Shown: positions 1-9,147, numbered from the stretch's first letter. The stretch: DNA of 64,000 nucleotides from Lysobacter sp. GX 14042 (GCF_021390425.1 NZ_JAJUWY010000005.1:1-64000); one strand, 5' to 3'. Translations and numbers: made by a program. The notes: a model not told the origin generated them from the letters alone.

Positions 1-62
1 CTCTAACGGACGCAGAAATAGAGAAGCGCCTGTTTGAACTCAACGAGGCAAGGAGCAAGTGA
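1..62 (+). CDS. 3' end of an unknown upstream gene
   Basis: An open frame enters from the left edge and stops at TGA 60-62, giving a charged tail LTDAEIEKRLFELNEARSK. The stop lies four bases before the ATG of the next gene and the purine-rich end (AGGAGC) can serve as that gene's ribosome binding site, so the two are probably co-transcribed. Too little is present to assign a family. The call rests only on frame continuity and spacing. Confidence 0.4.
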   Translation, partial: LTDAEIEKRLFELNEARSK

Positions 63-66
63 GGAT

Positions 67-1257
67 ATGAGCACATCACCACTTCTGCCTGAACCCATCA
101 CGATATCGCTGTGGGGCACAGACGATAAGAGAACCTTTGAGAGGGTATCGGATGTTATCGATTGGCTGGAAGGAGAACAGCGAGAGTGGACAGAAGCCAC
201 TCCAACCAATGCCCACTTGAAGAAGCACTGGGAGAGCCTCCGCGGATTTGCAGGCCGGACCTTAGGGATCGCAAGAGAGATAGAGAAGCTTTTGCAAACA
301 AAAGGGATGGAGCAGTTCACCGATACACACGTCCAACAACTGAACCAACTCCAGCAAAGCTTGGCTCAACACCTTTCGAAGTATTCCAATGGAGAGGTGA
401 TTAATAGGTGTCACCCATTCTTTTCCCACGCCCAAGTCTTGGCGGAAGCGGACGCCGACGCCGGGGCATCACTATTGCTAGCCTGCCTGTCAAACGGGAG
501 CCGGTTGCTCGGGCAAGCCGGGGGGCTCGACGCTATCGCCCGCATCGGGCCTAGTCACGCCTACCTCGACCTTGCCAAACGCAAGACAATCAAGACCCTC
601 AAAGCAGAGCTGTCCATTCTGCGCAAGCGTGCCGATGAAGACATTGCAGAGGTGCGGGGCCTCATCGACCAAGAAGTGGCCCGCACCCGTGAGCGAGAAG
701 CCATTTATCAAGCTACGGTGGAGGAACGTGGCGAGTCCTGGAAGGCACTGACGGCCAAGTGCAATGAAGAGTGGGACGAACTCAAACGCATTTACGATGA
801 GAAGTTGGCCCTACTCGCCCCTACCGAATACTGGCGGGACCGTTCAATCGACCACAAGAAGAGGGCTAAGCACTACGCGTATGCCTTCGGTGGCGCCTTG
901 GCGACCTTCCTAGCGGTGTTCGGATGGCTTGGCGTCACCCACCTCATCGACCCAGGCACGGAGTCCGTTGTGCTGGCAGTTCTTCCAGTGCTGGTTCCCG
1001 CCTTTGCTGGCATCTGGGTCCTACGGATACTTGGAAGGCTCCTGTCCGAGAACTTGATGATTGCCCAAGACGCACACGAGAGAGAGACGATGGTGAAGAC
1101 CTTCTTGGCTCTTATGCGTGATGAGACCACTGGTAAGGAGGTCATCACTGACGAGGACAGAAAGATCATCCTCCACGCTCTCTTCCGTCCTTCAGCTGTG
1201 ACGGCTACGGATGATGCCCCACCTCTTCACTACCTGGAGGCGTTCAAGTCTAAGTAG
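67..1257 (+). CDS. DUF6161-type membrane protein
   Basis: A 396-residue protein of unknown function. The N-terminal ~250 residues are soluble, with a charged, probably coiled-coil stretch around residues 165-255. Two hydrophobic segments follow (about 272-294 and 303-325). The C-terminal tail contains QDAHERETMVKTFLALMRDE and HALFRPS, which resemble the conserved end of DUF6161 proteins as I recall that family. ATG 67 is chosen because GAGG/AGGAG lies just upstream; an in-frame TTG at 34 would overlap the preceding gene. GC content is visibly lower than the core genome, consistent with acquired DNA. DUF6161 proteins are often found in accessory regions and have no established role. A strong terminator follows the gene. 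Confidence 0.7.
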   Translation: MSTSPLLPEPITISLWGTDDKRTFERVSDVIDWLEGEQREWTEATPTNAHLKKHWESLRGFAGRTLGIAREIEKLLQTKGMEQFTDTHVQQLNQLQQSLAQHLSKYSNGEVINRCHPFFSHAQVLAEADADAGASLLLACLSNGSRLLGQAGGLDAIARIGPSHAYLDLAKRKTIKTLKAELSILRKRADEDIAEVRGLIDQEVARTREREAIYQATVEERGESWKALTAKCNEEWDELKRIYDEKLALLAPTEYWRDRSIDHKKRAKHYAYAFGGALATFLAVFGWLGVTHLIDPGTESVVLAVLPVLVPAFAGIWVLRILGRLLSENLMIAQDAHERETMVKTFLALMRDETTGKEVITDEDRKIILHALFRPSAVTATDDAPPLHYLEAFKSK

Positions 1258-1280
1258 TCACCCCAGCCAGTTTTTCTAAG

Positions 1281-1310
1281 AAGCCTCTGCCTAACCGCAG
1301 GGGCTTTTTT
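1281..1310 (+). terminator. Rho-independent terminator of the DUF6161 gene
   Basis: AAGCCTCTGC and GCAGGGGCTT form a stem with one internal T/G mismatch around a CTAACC loop, followed by a T run. It lies 24 bases after the stop codon at 1257, as expected for an intrinsic terminator. Confidence 0.85.
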
Positions 1311-1403
1311 GTGGGCTAATCGAACAAATTTACAATTACCCTCTTGCGTAGTTGATATTTTCTGCTTAACTGAATATATCGACAATCAAACAGGAGTATT
1401 CAA

Positions 1404-1830
1404 ATGAAACAGACCACCCCCCCACTTTACAGCACCTCAAACAAGAATGTCTCGGTTTAGAGGAAACAAGCGGGCTTATTAGTCAAGACAACATACTTGC
1501 CTTATACGACAAGAACCACGCCCTCTCAGCGGAAATAACATTAGGAGAGGGAATGAAAACACTGGTTGACAGTTTGGAGAATTGCATTAGGTTACTTGAA
1601 CCACCTACTGTGGAGAAAACATCACGTCAATTGGAGAAGAGAAGGTAAGGGAACTTGCAACCACAATATCTGAAACCTTAAAAGATAAATTCGGCTCCAC
1701 TATTGACGCCGATGAATGCCTCAGGCTTGCCGTGAAGTGCGAAAGGTGCCCCCCAAAGAGCGTTCCCCTGCCCCGACGAAGGTCTCAAAAGAGCGTTCCC
1801 CTCTGCGGGGATCCATCATGGATGGACTGA
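1404..1830 (+). pseudogene. Frameshifted remnant of a small unknown gene
   Basis: ATG 1404 has a good ribosome binding site (CAGGAG, 1391-1396), but its frame stops after 18 codons. One extra base in the seven-C run at 1417-1423 would join it to a second open frame (LQHLKQECLGLEETSGL...) that stops at TAA 1646. A second one-base shift near the AAAA run at about 1606 would join that to a third frame (ITSIGEEKVRELATTISETL...) reaching TGA 1828. Read through both shifts, the product is about 140 residues, mostly helical and charged, with no family I recognise. Either it is a decayed gene or the sequence has two homopolymer errors. The low GC matches the neighbouring island gene. Confidence 0.55.
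1755..1802. repeat. Pair of 15-bp direct repeats
   Basis: AAAGAGCGTTCCCCT occurs exactly at 1755-1769 and again at 1788-1802, 33 bases apart. The pair lies in the last part of the remnant gene, close to the island end. It may mark an old duplication or a recombination scar; no function is evident. Confidence 0.6.
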
Positions 1831-1904
1831 CCGCCTAACACGGTCTGTTCTTGTGCGGCAGGGTCTGCCGTGACGCTACGAGCCTTGCTATCCTTAGCGC
1901 CTTC

Positions 1905-1981
1905 GGCCCAGTAGCTCAACTGGATAGAGCGCATCCCTCCTAAGGATGAGGTTGCAGGTTCGAGTCCTGCCTGGGTCGCCA
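1905..1981 (+). tRNA. tRNA-Arg (anticodon CCT)
   Basis: A complete 77-nt cloverleaf. The acceptor strands are GGCCCAG and CTGGGTC with an encoded CCA end; the D arm is GCTC/GAGC; the anticodon stem is CATCC/GGATG around loop CTCCTAA; the T arm is GCAGG TTCGAGT CCTGC. Anticodon CCT reads the codon AGG. It stands in low-GC accessory DNA, 164 bases before a partial copy of another tRNA-Arg(CCT). Its own arms pair perfectly with each other and not with that fragment, so it looks like a tRNA carried by the mobile region and not the original integration target. Confidence 0.9.
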
Positions 1982-2003
1982 AGCCTCGTGACCAGCACTA
2001 GTG

Positions 2004-2082
2004 GTCAATTTTTCACCAAATGAGCCACTAACCGTCCCAGGAAGTTGGCCAAAGTTTCACCATCGCCCCAGAATCGTCCCAG
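2004..2082. repeat. Imperfect tandem repeats at the island end
   Basis: Two related units lie 44 bases apart: GTCAATTTTTCACCA (2004-2018) followed by CGTCCCAG (2033-2040), and GCCAAAGTTTCACCA (2048-2062) followed by CGTCCCAG (2075-2082). The first lies within an imperfect inverted repeat beginning GTGGTCA and ending TGAGCCAC. Such GGCCAA-TTTCACC arrays resemble the multiple terminal repeats of IS21-family elements, but could also be integrase arm-type sites. No transposase is present, so this is at most a remnant. Confidence 0.35.
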
Positions 2083-2145
2083 CACTTCGTTCGACCTCTT
2101 GTAAGTTATTGATTTATAACGTATTTTCTTACACGAAATCGCGCC

Positions 2146-2190
2146 CTCCTAAGGGGAAGGTCGCACGTTCGAATCGTGCCGGGGTCGCCA
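2146..2190 (+). other. Displaced 3' half of tRNA-Arg(CCT), probable att scar
   Basis: The sequence starts in an anticodon loop (CTCCTAA, 2146-2152) and continues as the 3' half of a tRNA: T arm GCACG TTCGAAT CGTGC, acceptor strand CGGGGTC, discriminator G and CCA. There is no 5' half: the DNA immediately upstream is AT-rich and does not pair. This is the usual product of tyrosine-recombinase integration into a tRNA gene, where crossover in the anticodon loop leaves the original 3' half at the far end. Core chromosomal genes begin 40 bases later, so it marks the right border of the island. Confidence 0.7.
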
Positions 2191-2230
2191 GACCGCCTCT
2201 GCAACACAGTCCCGGAAACAGGAGTTATTG

Positions 2231-3763
2231 ATGACCCATCCCGTCCTCACCGCGCTTGGCCTGAACGACACCGAATCAGGCACCTACCTCGGCAATGGAG
2301 AGTGGGCCCAGGGCACCGCCGCCGGCGTGCTGGAGCCGATGAACCCGACCGATGGCGAGGTGCTGTCGCGGGTCGGCGCGACCAGCGCGGAGGACTACGA
2401 GAAGGTCATCGAGCGTGCCCAGGCCGCCTTCAAGGTCTGGCGCACCACCCCGGCGCCGCTGCGTGGCGAGGCCGTGCGCCTGTGCGCCAATGCGCTGCGC
2501 GAAAACAAGGACGCGCTGGGCTCGCTGGTCGCGCTAGAGATGGGCAAGTCCAAGCCCGAGGGCGACGGCGAAGTCCAGGAAATGATCGACATCGGCGATT
2601 TCGCCGTCGGCCTGTCGCGCCAGCTGTACGGCCTGACCATGCATTCCGAGCGCCCCGGCCACCGCATGTACGAGCAGTGGCATCCGCTGGGCCTGGTCGG
2701 GATCATCTCCGCGTTCAACTTCCCGGTCGCGGTGTGGGCCTGGAATGCGTTCGTCGCGGCTGCCTGCGGCGACATCTGCATCTGGAAGCCGTCGGGCAAG
2801 ACCCCGCTGTCGGCGATCGCCTCCATGCGCGTCTGCAACGAGGCGCTGAAGAAGGGCGGGTTCCCGGACATCTTCTTCCTGATCAACGACGCCGGCACCG
2901 AGCTGGCCGAGAAGTTCGTCGACGACCGGCGCATCGCGCTGGTCAGCTTCACCGGCTCGACGAAGGTCGGCCGCCAGGTCGGCGAGCGCGTCGCCCGCCG
3001 CATGGGCCGTTCGCTGCTGGAGCTGGGCGGCAACAACGCGATGATCGTCGACCAGACCGCCGACCTGAAGCTGGCGATCCCGGCCATCGTGTTCGGTGCG
3101 GTCGGCACCGCCGGCCAGCGCTGCACCACCACCCGCCGGGTGTTCATCCACGACTCGATCTACGATGACGTGCTGGCCAAGCTGGTCACCGCCTACAAGC
3201 AGGTGGAGAAGAAGATCGGCGACCCGACCGACCCGGCCAACCTGATGGGCCCGCTCAACAGCCCCGAGGGCGTGCAGGGTTACCTGGACGCGATCGAGAA
3301 GGCCAAGGCGGCCGGCGGCACCGTGGCGACCGGCGGCGGGAAGCTCGACCGCAAGGGCAACTTCGTCCTGCCGACCATCATCACCGGCCTGACCAACGAC
3401 GCCGAGATCATCCAGACCGAGACCTTCGCGCCGATCCTGTACGTGATGAAGTTCAGCGACCTGGACGAGGCGATCGCGATGCAGAACGACGTCCCGCAGG
3501 GCCTGTCCTCGGCGATCTTCACCGAGAGCCTGAAGGCCTCGGAGAAGTTCCTGTCGGCGGCCGGTTCGGACTGCGGCATCGCCAACGTCAACATCGGCAC
3601 CTCCGGTGCGGAGATCGGCGGCGCCTTCGGCGGCGAGAAGGAAACCGGCGGTGGCCGCGAGTCCGGTTCCGACGCCTGGCGCGCCTACATGCGCCGGCAG
3701 ACCAACACCATCAACTACTCCGACGCGCTGCCGCTGGCCCAGGGCATCAAGTTCGACCTCTGA
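2231..3763 (+). CDS. amaB: ALDH7 (antiquitin-like) aminoadipate-semialdehyde dehydrogenase
   Basis: A 510-residue NAD-dependent aldehyde dehydrogenase. The pattern [10 protein letters not shown] near residue 260 and the catalytic cysteine in [12 protein letters not shown] (Cys298) are those of the ALDH7 subfamily, which oxidises alpha-aminoadipate semialdehyde (in equilibrium with piperideine-6-carboxylate) during lysine catabolism. The length is normal. ATG 2231 has GGAG at 2221-2224; a TTG directly before it is less likely. It is the first core gene after the island and no lysine-degradation partners are adjacent, so the substrate is inferred from family only. No terminator is obvious before the next gene, 12 bases downstream. 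Confidence 0.85.
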   Translation: MTHPVLTALGLNDTESGTYLGNGEWAQGTAAGVLEPMNPTDGEVLSRVGATSAEDYEKVIERAQAAFKVWRTTPAPLRGEAVRLCANALRENKDALGSLVALEMGKSKPEGDGEVQEMIDIGDFAVGLSRQLYGLTMHSERPGHRMYEQWHPLGLVGIISAFNFPVAVWAWNAFVAAACGDICIWKPSGKTPLSAIASMRVCNEALKKGGFPDIFFLINDAGTELAEKFVDDRRIALVSFTGSTKVGRQVGERVARRMGRSLLELGGNNAMIVDQTADLKLAIPAIVFGAVGTAGQRCTTTRRVFIHDSIYDDVLAKLVTAYKQVEKKIGDPTDPANLMGPLNSPEGVQGYLDAIEKAKAAGGTVATGGGKLDRKGNFVLPTIITGLTNDAEIIQTETFAPILYVMKFSDLDEAIAMQNDVPQGLSSAIFTESLKASEKFLSAAGSDCGIANVNIGTSGAEIGGAFGGEKETGGGRESGSDAWRAYMRRQTNTINYSDALPLAQGIKFDL

Positions 3764-3775
3764 GGCAGGCGGGCC

Positions 3776-4111
3776 ATGGAACCCACGTCCGGCACCCCTT
3801 CCCCGATGCCCCCCGCCCTGCCCGCGGGCGGGCGGCAGACCAGTGCCCTGGCGATCGCCAGCCTGGTCACCGGGGTGCTGAGCTGGGTCGTGGCCCCGGT
3901 GGTCGCCAGCCTGGTGGCGGTGGTCTGCGGCCACCTGGCGCGTGCCGAGATCCGGCGCGAGCCGGGCCGGCTGGAGGGCGACGGCCTGGCCGTTGCCGGG
4001 CTGATCCTGGGCTACGCCAACCTGGCGACCGCCGCGCTGGCGCTGCTGGTCGCGGTGGTGTTCTTTGGCGGCCTGTTGGGGCTGGGCGCGCTGGGTGCGG
4101 GGTGGGCCTGA
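3776..4111 (+). CDS. DUF4190-type small membrane protein
   Basis: A 111-residue protein with a proline-rich, cytoplasm-like N-terminus (about 20 residues) and two long hydrophobic segments separated by a short loop [29 protein letters not shown] read in parts. The GHxAxxxI-(x)n-G-x-G-x-A-x-A-G-x-I-x-G-Y signature is typical of DUF4190 proteins. The function is unknown. It starts 12 bases after the dehydrogenase stop, and its own stop is one base from the pyrD start, so it probably belongs to one transcript with its neighbours. Confidence 0.75.
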   Translation: MEPTSGTPSPMPPALPAGGRQTSALAIASLVTGVLSWVVAPVVASLVAVVCGHLARAEIRREPGRLEGDGLAVAGLILGYANLATAALALLVAVVFFGGLLGLGALGAGWA

Positions 4112-4112
4112 G

Positions 4113-5171
4113 GTGTACCCGCTCGCGCGGCCCCTGCTGTTCGGACTGGATGCCGAGCGTGCCCACGGGCTGACGCTGCAGGCGCTCGACTGGGCGCATG
4201 CCCGCGCCCCGTCGCTGCTGCCGTCCACGCCCGCACCCCTGCCCACCCGCGCCTTCGGGCTGGAGTTCCCCAATCCGGTCGGCCTGGCCGCCGGCCTGGA
4301 CAAGGACGGGGCGCACATCGACGCGCTGCTCGCGCTGGGCTTCGGCTTCATCGAGATCGGCACCGTGACCCCGCGCCCGCAGCCGGGCAATCCGGCCCCG
4401 CGGCTGTTCCGCCTGCCCCGGCACCGGGCGGTGATCAACCGCATGGGCTTCAACAACGGCGGCGTCGACGTGCTGGTGCGCAACGTCGAGCGCGCCCGCC
4501 GCAGCGGTCCCGGGCTGCTGGGCATCAACATCGGCAAGAACAAGGACACGCCCAACGCGATCGCCGCGGGCGACTACATGTATGGCCTGTCGCGGGTCTA
4601 CGGGCTCGCCGACTACGTCACCATCAACATCTCCTCGCCCAATACCGCCGGCCTGCGCGAACTGCAGGAAGAACAGCAGCTGCGCCAGCTGGTCGGCACC
4701 CTGCGCGAGGAGCAGGAGCGCCTGGGCGCCAAGCACGGCCGGCGGGTGCCGATGCTGGTCAAGATCGCCCCGGACCTGAGCGAACGCGACATCGAGGCCT
4801 GCGCCCGGGTGCTGGGCGAGCTGCAGGTCGACGGGGTGATCGCCACCAACACCACCACCTCGCGCGAGGGGGTCGAAGGCGACCGGCTGGCCGACCAGGC
4901 TGGCGGGCTGTCGGGGGCGCCACTGCTGGCGCGCTCGACCACGGTGCTGCGGATGATGCGCACCCGGCTGCCGGAGAGCATCCCGCTGGTGGGCGTGGGC
5001 GGCATCCTCTCGGGGGCCGACGCGGTGGCCAAGTTCGCCGCCGGAGCGACCCTGGTGCAGTGCTATTCCGGGCTGGTGTACCGCGGCCCGGGCCTGGTGG
5101 GCGAATGCGTCGAGGCGATCCGCCGCCGCCGCTTCGCCCCCAGCCGCGGTTCGCTGCCGCCCGACGCATGA
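4113..5171 (+). CDS. pyrD: Dihydroorotate dehydrogenase (quinone), class 2
   Basis: A 352-residue membrane-associated flavoenzyme that oxidises dihydroorotate to orotate in pyrimidine synthesis and passes electrons to quinone. The N-terminal amphipathic helix ([19 protein letters not shown]) identifies class 2. FMN and substrate motifs are visible: [45 protein letters not shown] and VGGILSG. The catalytic base is the Ser in INISSPNT. The start is taken as GTG 4113, one base after the preceding stop, because the class 2 family begins at this YPL motif; upstream in-frame sequence would run through the neighbour. Its stop overlaps the murB ATG. Confidence 0.97.
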   Translation: MYPLARPLLFGLDAERAHGLTLQALDWAHARAPSLLPSTPAPLPTRAFGLEFPNPVGLAAGLDKDGAHIDALLALGFGFIEIGTVTPRPQPGNPAPRLFRLPRHRAVINRMGFNNGGVDVLVRNVERARRSGPGLLGINIGKNKDTPNAIAAGDYMYGLSRVYGLADYVTINISSPNTAGLRELQEEQQLRQLVGTLREEQERLGAKHGRRVPMLVKIAPDLSERDIEACARVLGELQVDGVIATNTTTSREGVEGDRLADQAGGLSGAPLLARSTTVLRMMRTRLPESIPLVGVGGILSGADAVAKFAAGATLVQCYSGLVYRGPGLVGECVEAIRRRRFAPSRGSLPPDA

Positions 5172-6196
5172 GTGCACCCGTGCGCATCCTCCGCGATGCC
5201 CCGCTTGCCGGCCGCAACAGCTTTGGCGTCGCCGCGACCGCCCCGCTGCTGGCCGAAGTCGACGATCCCGCGGCGTTGCCGCAGCTGTTGTCGCGCCCGG
5301 AATTCGCCCGGCCGATGGTGCTCGGCGGAGGCAGCAACCTGCTGCTGGCCGGCGATCCGGACCGGCCGCTGCTCGCGCTGACCGGCCAGCGGGTGGAGGT
5401 CCTCGGCGAGGACGGACCGGTGACCATGGTCCGCGCCCAGGCCGGGGCCAACTGGCACCGCTTCGTCCTGCACAGCCTGGACCTGGGCCTGTGCGGGCTG
5501 GAGAACCTGGCGCTGATTCCCGGCACCGTGGGCGCCGCGCCGATCCAGAACATCGGCGCCTACGGCGTGGAGGCCGGCGAGTTCGTCCACGCCGTGCACG
5601 CCTGGGAGCCGGCACGCGGCCGCTGGCACCGCCTCGACCGCGCCGCCTGCGCCTTCGGCTACCGCGACAGCCTGTTCAAGCACGAGCCCGACCGGTTGGT
5701 GATCACCGCGGTGGACTTCGCCCTGCCACGCCAGGCGGCGCCCCGCCTCGGCTACGCCGGCCTGGGCGAGGCGCTCGCCGCGGCCGGCATCGGGCACCCG
5801 ACCGCCCTCGATGTCGCCCGGGCGGTGATCGGGATCCGCCAGCGCAAGCTGCCGGATCCGGCAGTGCTGGGCAATGCCGGCAGCTTCTTCAAGAATCCCG
5901 TCATTCCCGCCGCCCGGGCACAGGCACTGCTGGATGCACACCCCGGCCTGCCCTGCTTCGGCAGCGGCACCGCCCGCAAGCTCTCGGCGGCCTGGCTGAT
6001 CGATGCCTGCGGCTGGAAAGGCCACCGGGACGGCGACGCCGGAGTCTCGCCGGACCATGCCCTGGTGCTGGTCAACCGTGGCGGTGCCAGCGGCGCGCAG
6101 CTGCTGGCGCTCGCAAGGCGGATCGCGGACTCGGTACGGGCGCGCTTCGGCGTTGACCTTGAGCCCGAGCCACGGCTGGTGGGCGCGCGCTGGTGA
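5168..6196 (+). CDS. murB: UDP-N-acetylenolpyruvoylglucosamine reductase
   Basis: A 342-residue FAD enzyme that reduces UDP-GlcNAc-enolpyruvate to UDP-MurNAc with NADPH, the second committed step of peptidoglycan precursor synthesis in the cytoplasm. Type I MurB motifs are present: VLGGGSNLL (FAD binding), [19 protein letters not shown], the catalytic-serine stretch [10 protein letters not shown], and YRDSLFK. The ATG overlaps the pyrD stop (ATGA), indicating translational coupling. Length matches the E. coli type. Confidence 0.97.
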   Translation: MSAPVRILRDAPLAGRNSFGVAATAPLLAEVDDPAALPQLLSRPEFARPMVLGGGSNLLLAGDPDRPLLALTGQRVEVLGEDGPVTMVRAQAGANWHRFVLHSLDLGLCGLENLALIPGTVGAAPIQNIGAYGVEAGEFVHAVHAWEPARGRWHRLDRAACAFGYRDSLFKHEPDRLVITAVDFALPRQAAPRLGYAGLGEALAAAGIGHPTALDVARAVIGIRQRKLPDPAVLGNAGSFFKNPVIPAARAQALLDAHPGLPCFGSGTARKLSAAWLIDACGWKGHRDGDAGVSPDHALVLVNRGGASGAQLLALARRIADSVRARFGVDLEPEPRLVGARW

Positions 6197-7101
6197 GGAT
6201 GGCCGCGCCGCTCCACGCCGCGCTGCTGATGCTCGGCAGCACGGTGTTCTTCGCCTTCATGGTGCTCACCATCCGGCTGGCATCCGGCGAGCTGCACGCC
6301 TTCGAGGTCGCGTTCTTCCGCTCCTTCTTCGGCATGCTCGCCGCGTTGCCGCTGCTGCGGCGCCATGGACCGGGGCTGCTGAAGACCGACCAGTTCCCGC
6401 GCTACATCGTGCGCTGCATGCTGGGCACCGCGGCGATGTTCTGCGGCTTCTGGGCGATCGCCAACCTGCCGCTGGCACACGCGGTCTCGCTGTCGTACTC
6501 CTCGCCGCTGTTCGTGACCATCGCCGCCGCGCTGTGGCTTGGCGAGCAGGTCCGGGCACGGCGCTGGAGCGCGGTGATCGCCGGGTTCATCGGCGTGCTG
6601 GTGATCGTCCGTCCCGGCACCGAGGGCTTCAGCTGGGGCAGCATGGTGGCGGTCGCCGCGGCGGTGATCAGTGCGGTGGTCGCGATCCAGATCAAGCAAC
6701 TCACCCGCACCGAACCGGCCGACCGGGTGGTGCTGTGGACGACCATCCTGTGGGTGCCGATGTCGTTCCTGCCGGCGCTGGCGGTCTGGGAGTGGCCGCA
6801 TGGCATCACCTGGCTGTGGGTGGTCGCCGCCGGCGTGCTCGGCACCGCCGGGCACATGCTGTGGACCCGGGCGCTGAAGCTGGGCGATGTCAGCGCGCTG
6901 TCGCCGATCAGCTTCCTGCAGCTGCCAATCGTCGCGCTGCTGGGCTGGCTGCTGTTCTCCGAGGCCCTGGATGCCTGGACCGTCACCGGGGCGGCAATCA
7001 TCCTCGGCGCCAACGGGTACATCGCCCACCGCGAGGCGCAGCTGGCCCGGCGCCGCCCGGTTACCGGGGCGACCCCAGCGGCGAACAAGCCGGCGGAGTA
7101 G
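6193..7101 (+). CDS. DMT/EamA-family transporter
   Basis: A 302-residue integral membrane protein with about ten hydrophobic segments arranged as two EamA repeats. The loop following each repeat carries the usual SPLFVTIAAALWLGE and SFLQLPIVALLGWLLFSE patterns. EamA proteins export metabolites such as amino acids, but the substrate cannot be told from sequence. GTG 6193 overlaps the murB stop; ATG 6199 is an alternative start. Its 3' end overlaps the end of the convergent PAP2 gene by 41 bases. Confidence 0.88.
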   Translation: MRMAAPLHAALLMLGSTVFFAFMVLTIRLASGELHAFEVAFFRSFFGMLAALPLLRRHGPGLLKTDQFPRYIVRCMLGTAAMFCGFWAIANLPLAHAVSLSYSSPLFVTIAAALWLGEQVRARRWSAVIAGFIGVLVIVRPGTEGFSWGSMVAVAAAVISAVVAIQIKQLTRTEPADRVVLWTTILWVPMSFLPALAVWEWPHGITWLWVVAAGVLGTAGHMLWTRALKLGDVSALSPISFLQLPIVALLGWLLFSEALDAWTVTGAAIILGANGYIAHREAQLARRRPVTGATPAANKPAE

Positions 7102-7819
7102 CCCGTCCGGCCCACGGGTGCCGGTGCAGGCCATACAGCAGCAGGAAGCAGGCCACGGCCCAGATGCTGGCCGCCGCCCACCCGGCGAGGATGTCCGACG
7201 GGTAGTGCACGCCCAGGTACACACGCGAGGTCCCGACCAGGAGCACGCCGGCCAGCGCGGCCAGCAGCACCGGCCAGCGCCAGCGGGTGCGCCAGGCCAG
7301 CAGCACCAGCACCCAGGCCAGGGTCGCCGAGCCCATCGCATGGCCACTGGGGAAGCTGAAGGTCTCCTCGGGGGCGATCGACTCCCACAGTGCCGGCCGA
7401 TCACGGGCGAACAGTGCCTTGGTGCCCATGTTCAGCAGTGCCGAGCCGCCCAGCGCCAGCGCGGCGAACAGCGCCTCGCGCCGGTGCCGCAACCAGGCCA
7501 GCGCGAGCACGAATCCGATGTCGAACGGCACCAGCCCGTATTCGTAGCCGAGCCGCGTCACCCGGAGGAAGAAGGCATCCAGGCGCGCGCCCGCCATGGC
7601 CCTGGCGGCCTCGAGCAGCGGCCGATCGAACGGCAGCGGCTCGCCCGCGTGGACCTCGCCGGCCAGTTCGGCGAAGCCCCACATCGGCAGCAGCACTCCG
7701 GCGAAGACCAGCAGCACGCGCCAACCGTGGCGGGCCAGCCAGCCGGGAGTCGGCTCCCGCGAGGGAGCCTTGGCCTCACGCCGGCCGGGCGCCGCCAAAG
7801 TGGCGCTCGACGTAGGCAT
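7061..7819 (-). CDS. PAP2-family membrane phosphatase
   Basis: A 252-residue membrane protein with about six hydrophobic segments. All three acid-phosphatase motifs of the PAP2 superfamily are visible: KALFARDRP, the PSGH box with the catalytic histidine, and [12 protein letters not shown] with the nucleophilic histidine and assisting aspartate. Likely substrates are lipid phosphates such as undecaprenyl or phosphatidylglycerol phosphates at the periplasmic face. The ATG lies 44 bases inside the end of ispG, which is read in the same direction, so the two genes are coupled. A shorter start would lose the first hydrophobic segment. Confidence 0.88.
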   Translation of the reverse strand: MPTSSATLAAPGRREAKAPSREPTPGWLARHGWRVLLVFAGVLLPMWGFAELAGEVHAGEPLPFDRPLLEAARAMAGARLDAFFLRVTRLGYEYGLVPFDIGFVLALAWLRHRREALFAALALGGSALLNMGTKALFARDRPALWESIAPEETFSFPSGHAMGSATLAWVLVLLAWRTRWRWPVLLAALAGVLLVGTSRVYLGVHYPSDILAGWAAASIWAVACFLLLYGLHRHPWAGRATPPACSPLGSPR

Positions 7820-9044
7820 CGATCAGTTCGATGAACTCGCCGGCGATGCCCTCGCCACGCAGGGTCACGGTCTTCTGCCCGTCCTCGAACACCGGGGCCG
7901 AGGGCGCTTCGCCGGTTCCCGGCAGCGAGATGCCGATGTTGGCGTGGCGCGACTCGCCCGGCCCGTTGACCACGCAGCCCATCACCGCCAGGGTCAGGTT
8001 CTCCGCGCCCGGATGGGTGATCTTCCACTCCGGCATGCGCGCCCGCACGTGCTCCTGCACCCTCTGCGCCAGTTCCTGGAAGAAGGTGCTGGTGGTGCGG
8101 CCGCACCCCGGGCAGGCGGTGACCATCGGGGTGAAGGCCCGCAGGCCCATGGTCTGCAGCAGTTCCTGGGCGACGATCACCTCGTTGCTGCGCGACTGCC
8201 CCGGCTCGGGGGTCAGCGAGATGCGGATGGTGTCGCCGATGCCCTCCTGCATCAGGATCGCCAGCGCGGCGCTGGAGGCGACGATGCCCTTGCTGCCGAT
8301 GCCGGCCTCGGTCAGCCCCAGGTGCAGGGCGTAGTCGCCGCGGTTGGCCAGCTCGCGGTACACCGCGACCAGTTCCTGCACCCCGGAGACCTTGGCGCTG
8401 AGGATGATCCGCTCGGCCGGCAGGCCCAGCTCCACGGCCCGCGCGGCCGAGTCCAGCGCCGAGCGGATCAGCGCCTCGCGCAGCACCCGGCCGGCATCCC
8501 AAGGCACCGCGCGGGTCGCATTCTCGTCCATCAGCTGCTTCGCCAGCGCCTGGTCGAGCGAGCCCCAGTTGGCGCCGATGCGCACCGGCTTTCCATGCCG
8601 GGCGGCCAGCTCGATCAGGGTGGCGAACTGGCTGTCCTTCTTCTTGCCGAAACCGACGTTGCCGGGATTGATGCGGTACTTGGCCAACGCCTCGGCACAG
8701 GCCGGCTCGGCGGTCAGCAGCTGGTGGCCGTTGTAGTGGAAGTCGCCGATCAGCGGCACCTCCACTCCCTGCATCGCCAGCCGTTCGGCGATCCGCGGCA
8801 CCGCGGCCGCGGCCTCCGGCGTATTGACCGTGATCCGCACCATTTCCGAGCCGGCGCGCCACAGCTCGCCGACCTGGCGTGCGGTGGAGGCGACATCCGC
8901 GGTATCGGTGTTGGTCATCGACTGCACCACCACCGGCGCGCCGCCGCCGATCTTCACCCCGCCGACAACCACCGTGCGGGTCAGGCGGCGGCCCTCGGGG
9001 CCGAACGGGCGTGGCGTGCAGTCGATGGTGCTGTCGTATCCCAT
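7776..9044 (-). CDS. ispG: 4-hydroxy-3-methylbut-2-enyl diphosphate synthase
   Basis: A 422-residue [4Fe-4S] enzyme of the methylerythritol phosphate isoprenoid pathway (MEcPP to HMBPP). The N-terminal TIM-barrel half carries [12 protein letters not shown]; the C-terminal half has the cluster ligands in CPGCGRT and [12 protein letters not shown] 9044 is preferred over GTG 9077 because a TACAAT -10 box lies at 9058-9053 on this strand; initiation would then fall almost at the ATG. The gene is followed by the overlapping PAP2 gene. Confidence 0.95.
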   Translation of the reverse strand: MGYDSTIDCTPRPFGPEGRRLTRTVVVGGVKIGGGAPVVVQSMTNTDTADVASTARQVGELWRAGSEMVRITVNTPEAAAAVPRIAERLAMQGVEVPLIGDFHYNGHQLLTAEPACAEALAKYRINPGNVGFGKKKDSQFATLIELAARHGKPVRIGANWGSLDQALAKQLMDENATRAVPWDAGRVLREALIRSALDSAARAVELGLPAERIILSAKVSGVQELVAVYRELANRGDYALHLGLTEAGIGSKGIVASSAALAILMQEGIGDTIRISLTPEPGQSRSNEVIVAQELLQTMGLRAFTPMVTACPGCGRTTSTFFQELAQRVQEHVRARMPEWKITHPGAENLTLAVMGCVVNGPGESRHANIGISLPGTGEAPSAPVFEDGQKTVTLRGEGIAGEFIELIDAYVERHFGGARPA

Positions 9045-9052
9045 GGGCGGCG

Positions 9053-9058
9053 ATTGTA
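9053..9058 (-). promoter_or_regulatory. -10 box of ispG (near-leaderless)
   Basis: TACAAT read on the minus strand ends eight bases before the ispG ATG (9044), so transcription would begin within a few bases of the start codon. No consensus -35 is evident at the expected distance. Confidence 0.5.
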
Positions 9059-9089
9059 CCGGTGCCCCCACGAACACAGGGGACGATGG

Positions 9090-9117
9090 TTGACTATCAA
9101 ATGAGAATCATTAACAT
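9090..9117 (+). promoter_or_regulatory. Fur-regulated promoter of hemP
   Basis: TTGACT (9090-9095) and TAACAT (9112-9117) form a sigma-70-like promoter with a 16-bp spacer. Between them, 9097-9115 (TCAAATGAGAATCATTAAC) matches the 19-bp E. coli Fur box at 14 of 19 positions. Iron-loaded Fur bound here would cover the promoter, giving iron-limited expression of the haem uptake genes downstream. Confidence 0.8.
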
Positions 9118-9147
9118 CCACTGCCTTCACGACGAAGGAGCCTGCCG

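Noticed and set aside
1905-1981. The intact tRNA-Arg as the parent of the 3' fragment at 2146-2190
   Set aside because: The acceptor and anticodon stems of the intact tRNA mismatch the fragment, and the T arms differ (GCAGG against GCACG), so the fragment came from another tRNA gene.
2534-4555. A 673-codon open frame on the minus strand across the dehydrogenase and pyrD
   Set aside because: It is antisense to well-supported genes, has low-complexity Ala/Gly/Arg/Pro composition from high GC, no family motifs and no ribosome binding site.
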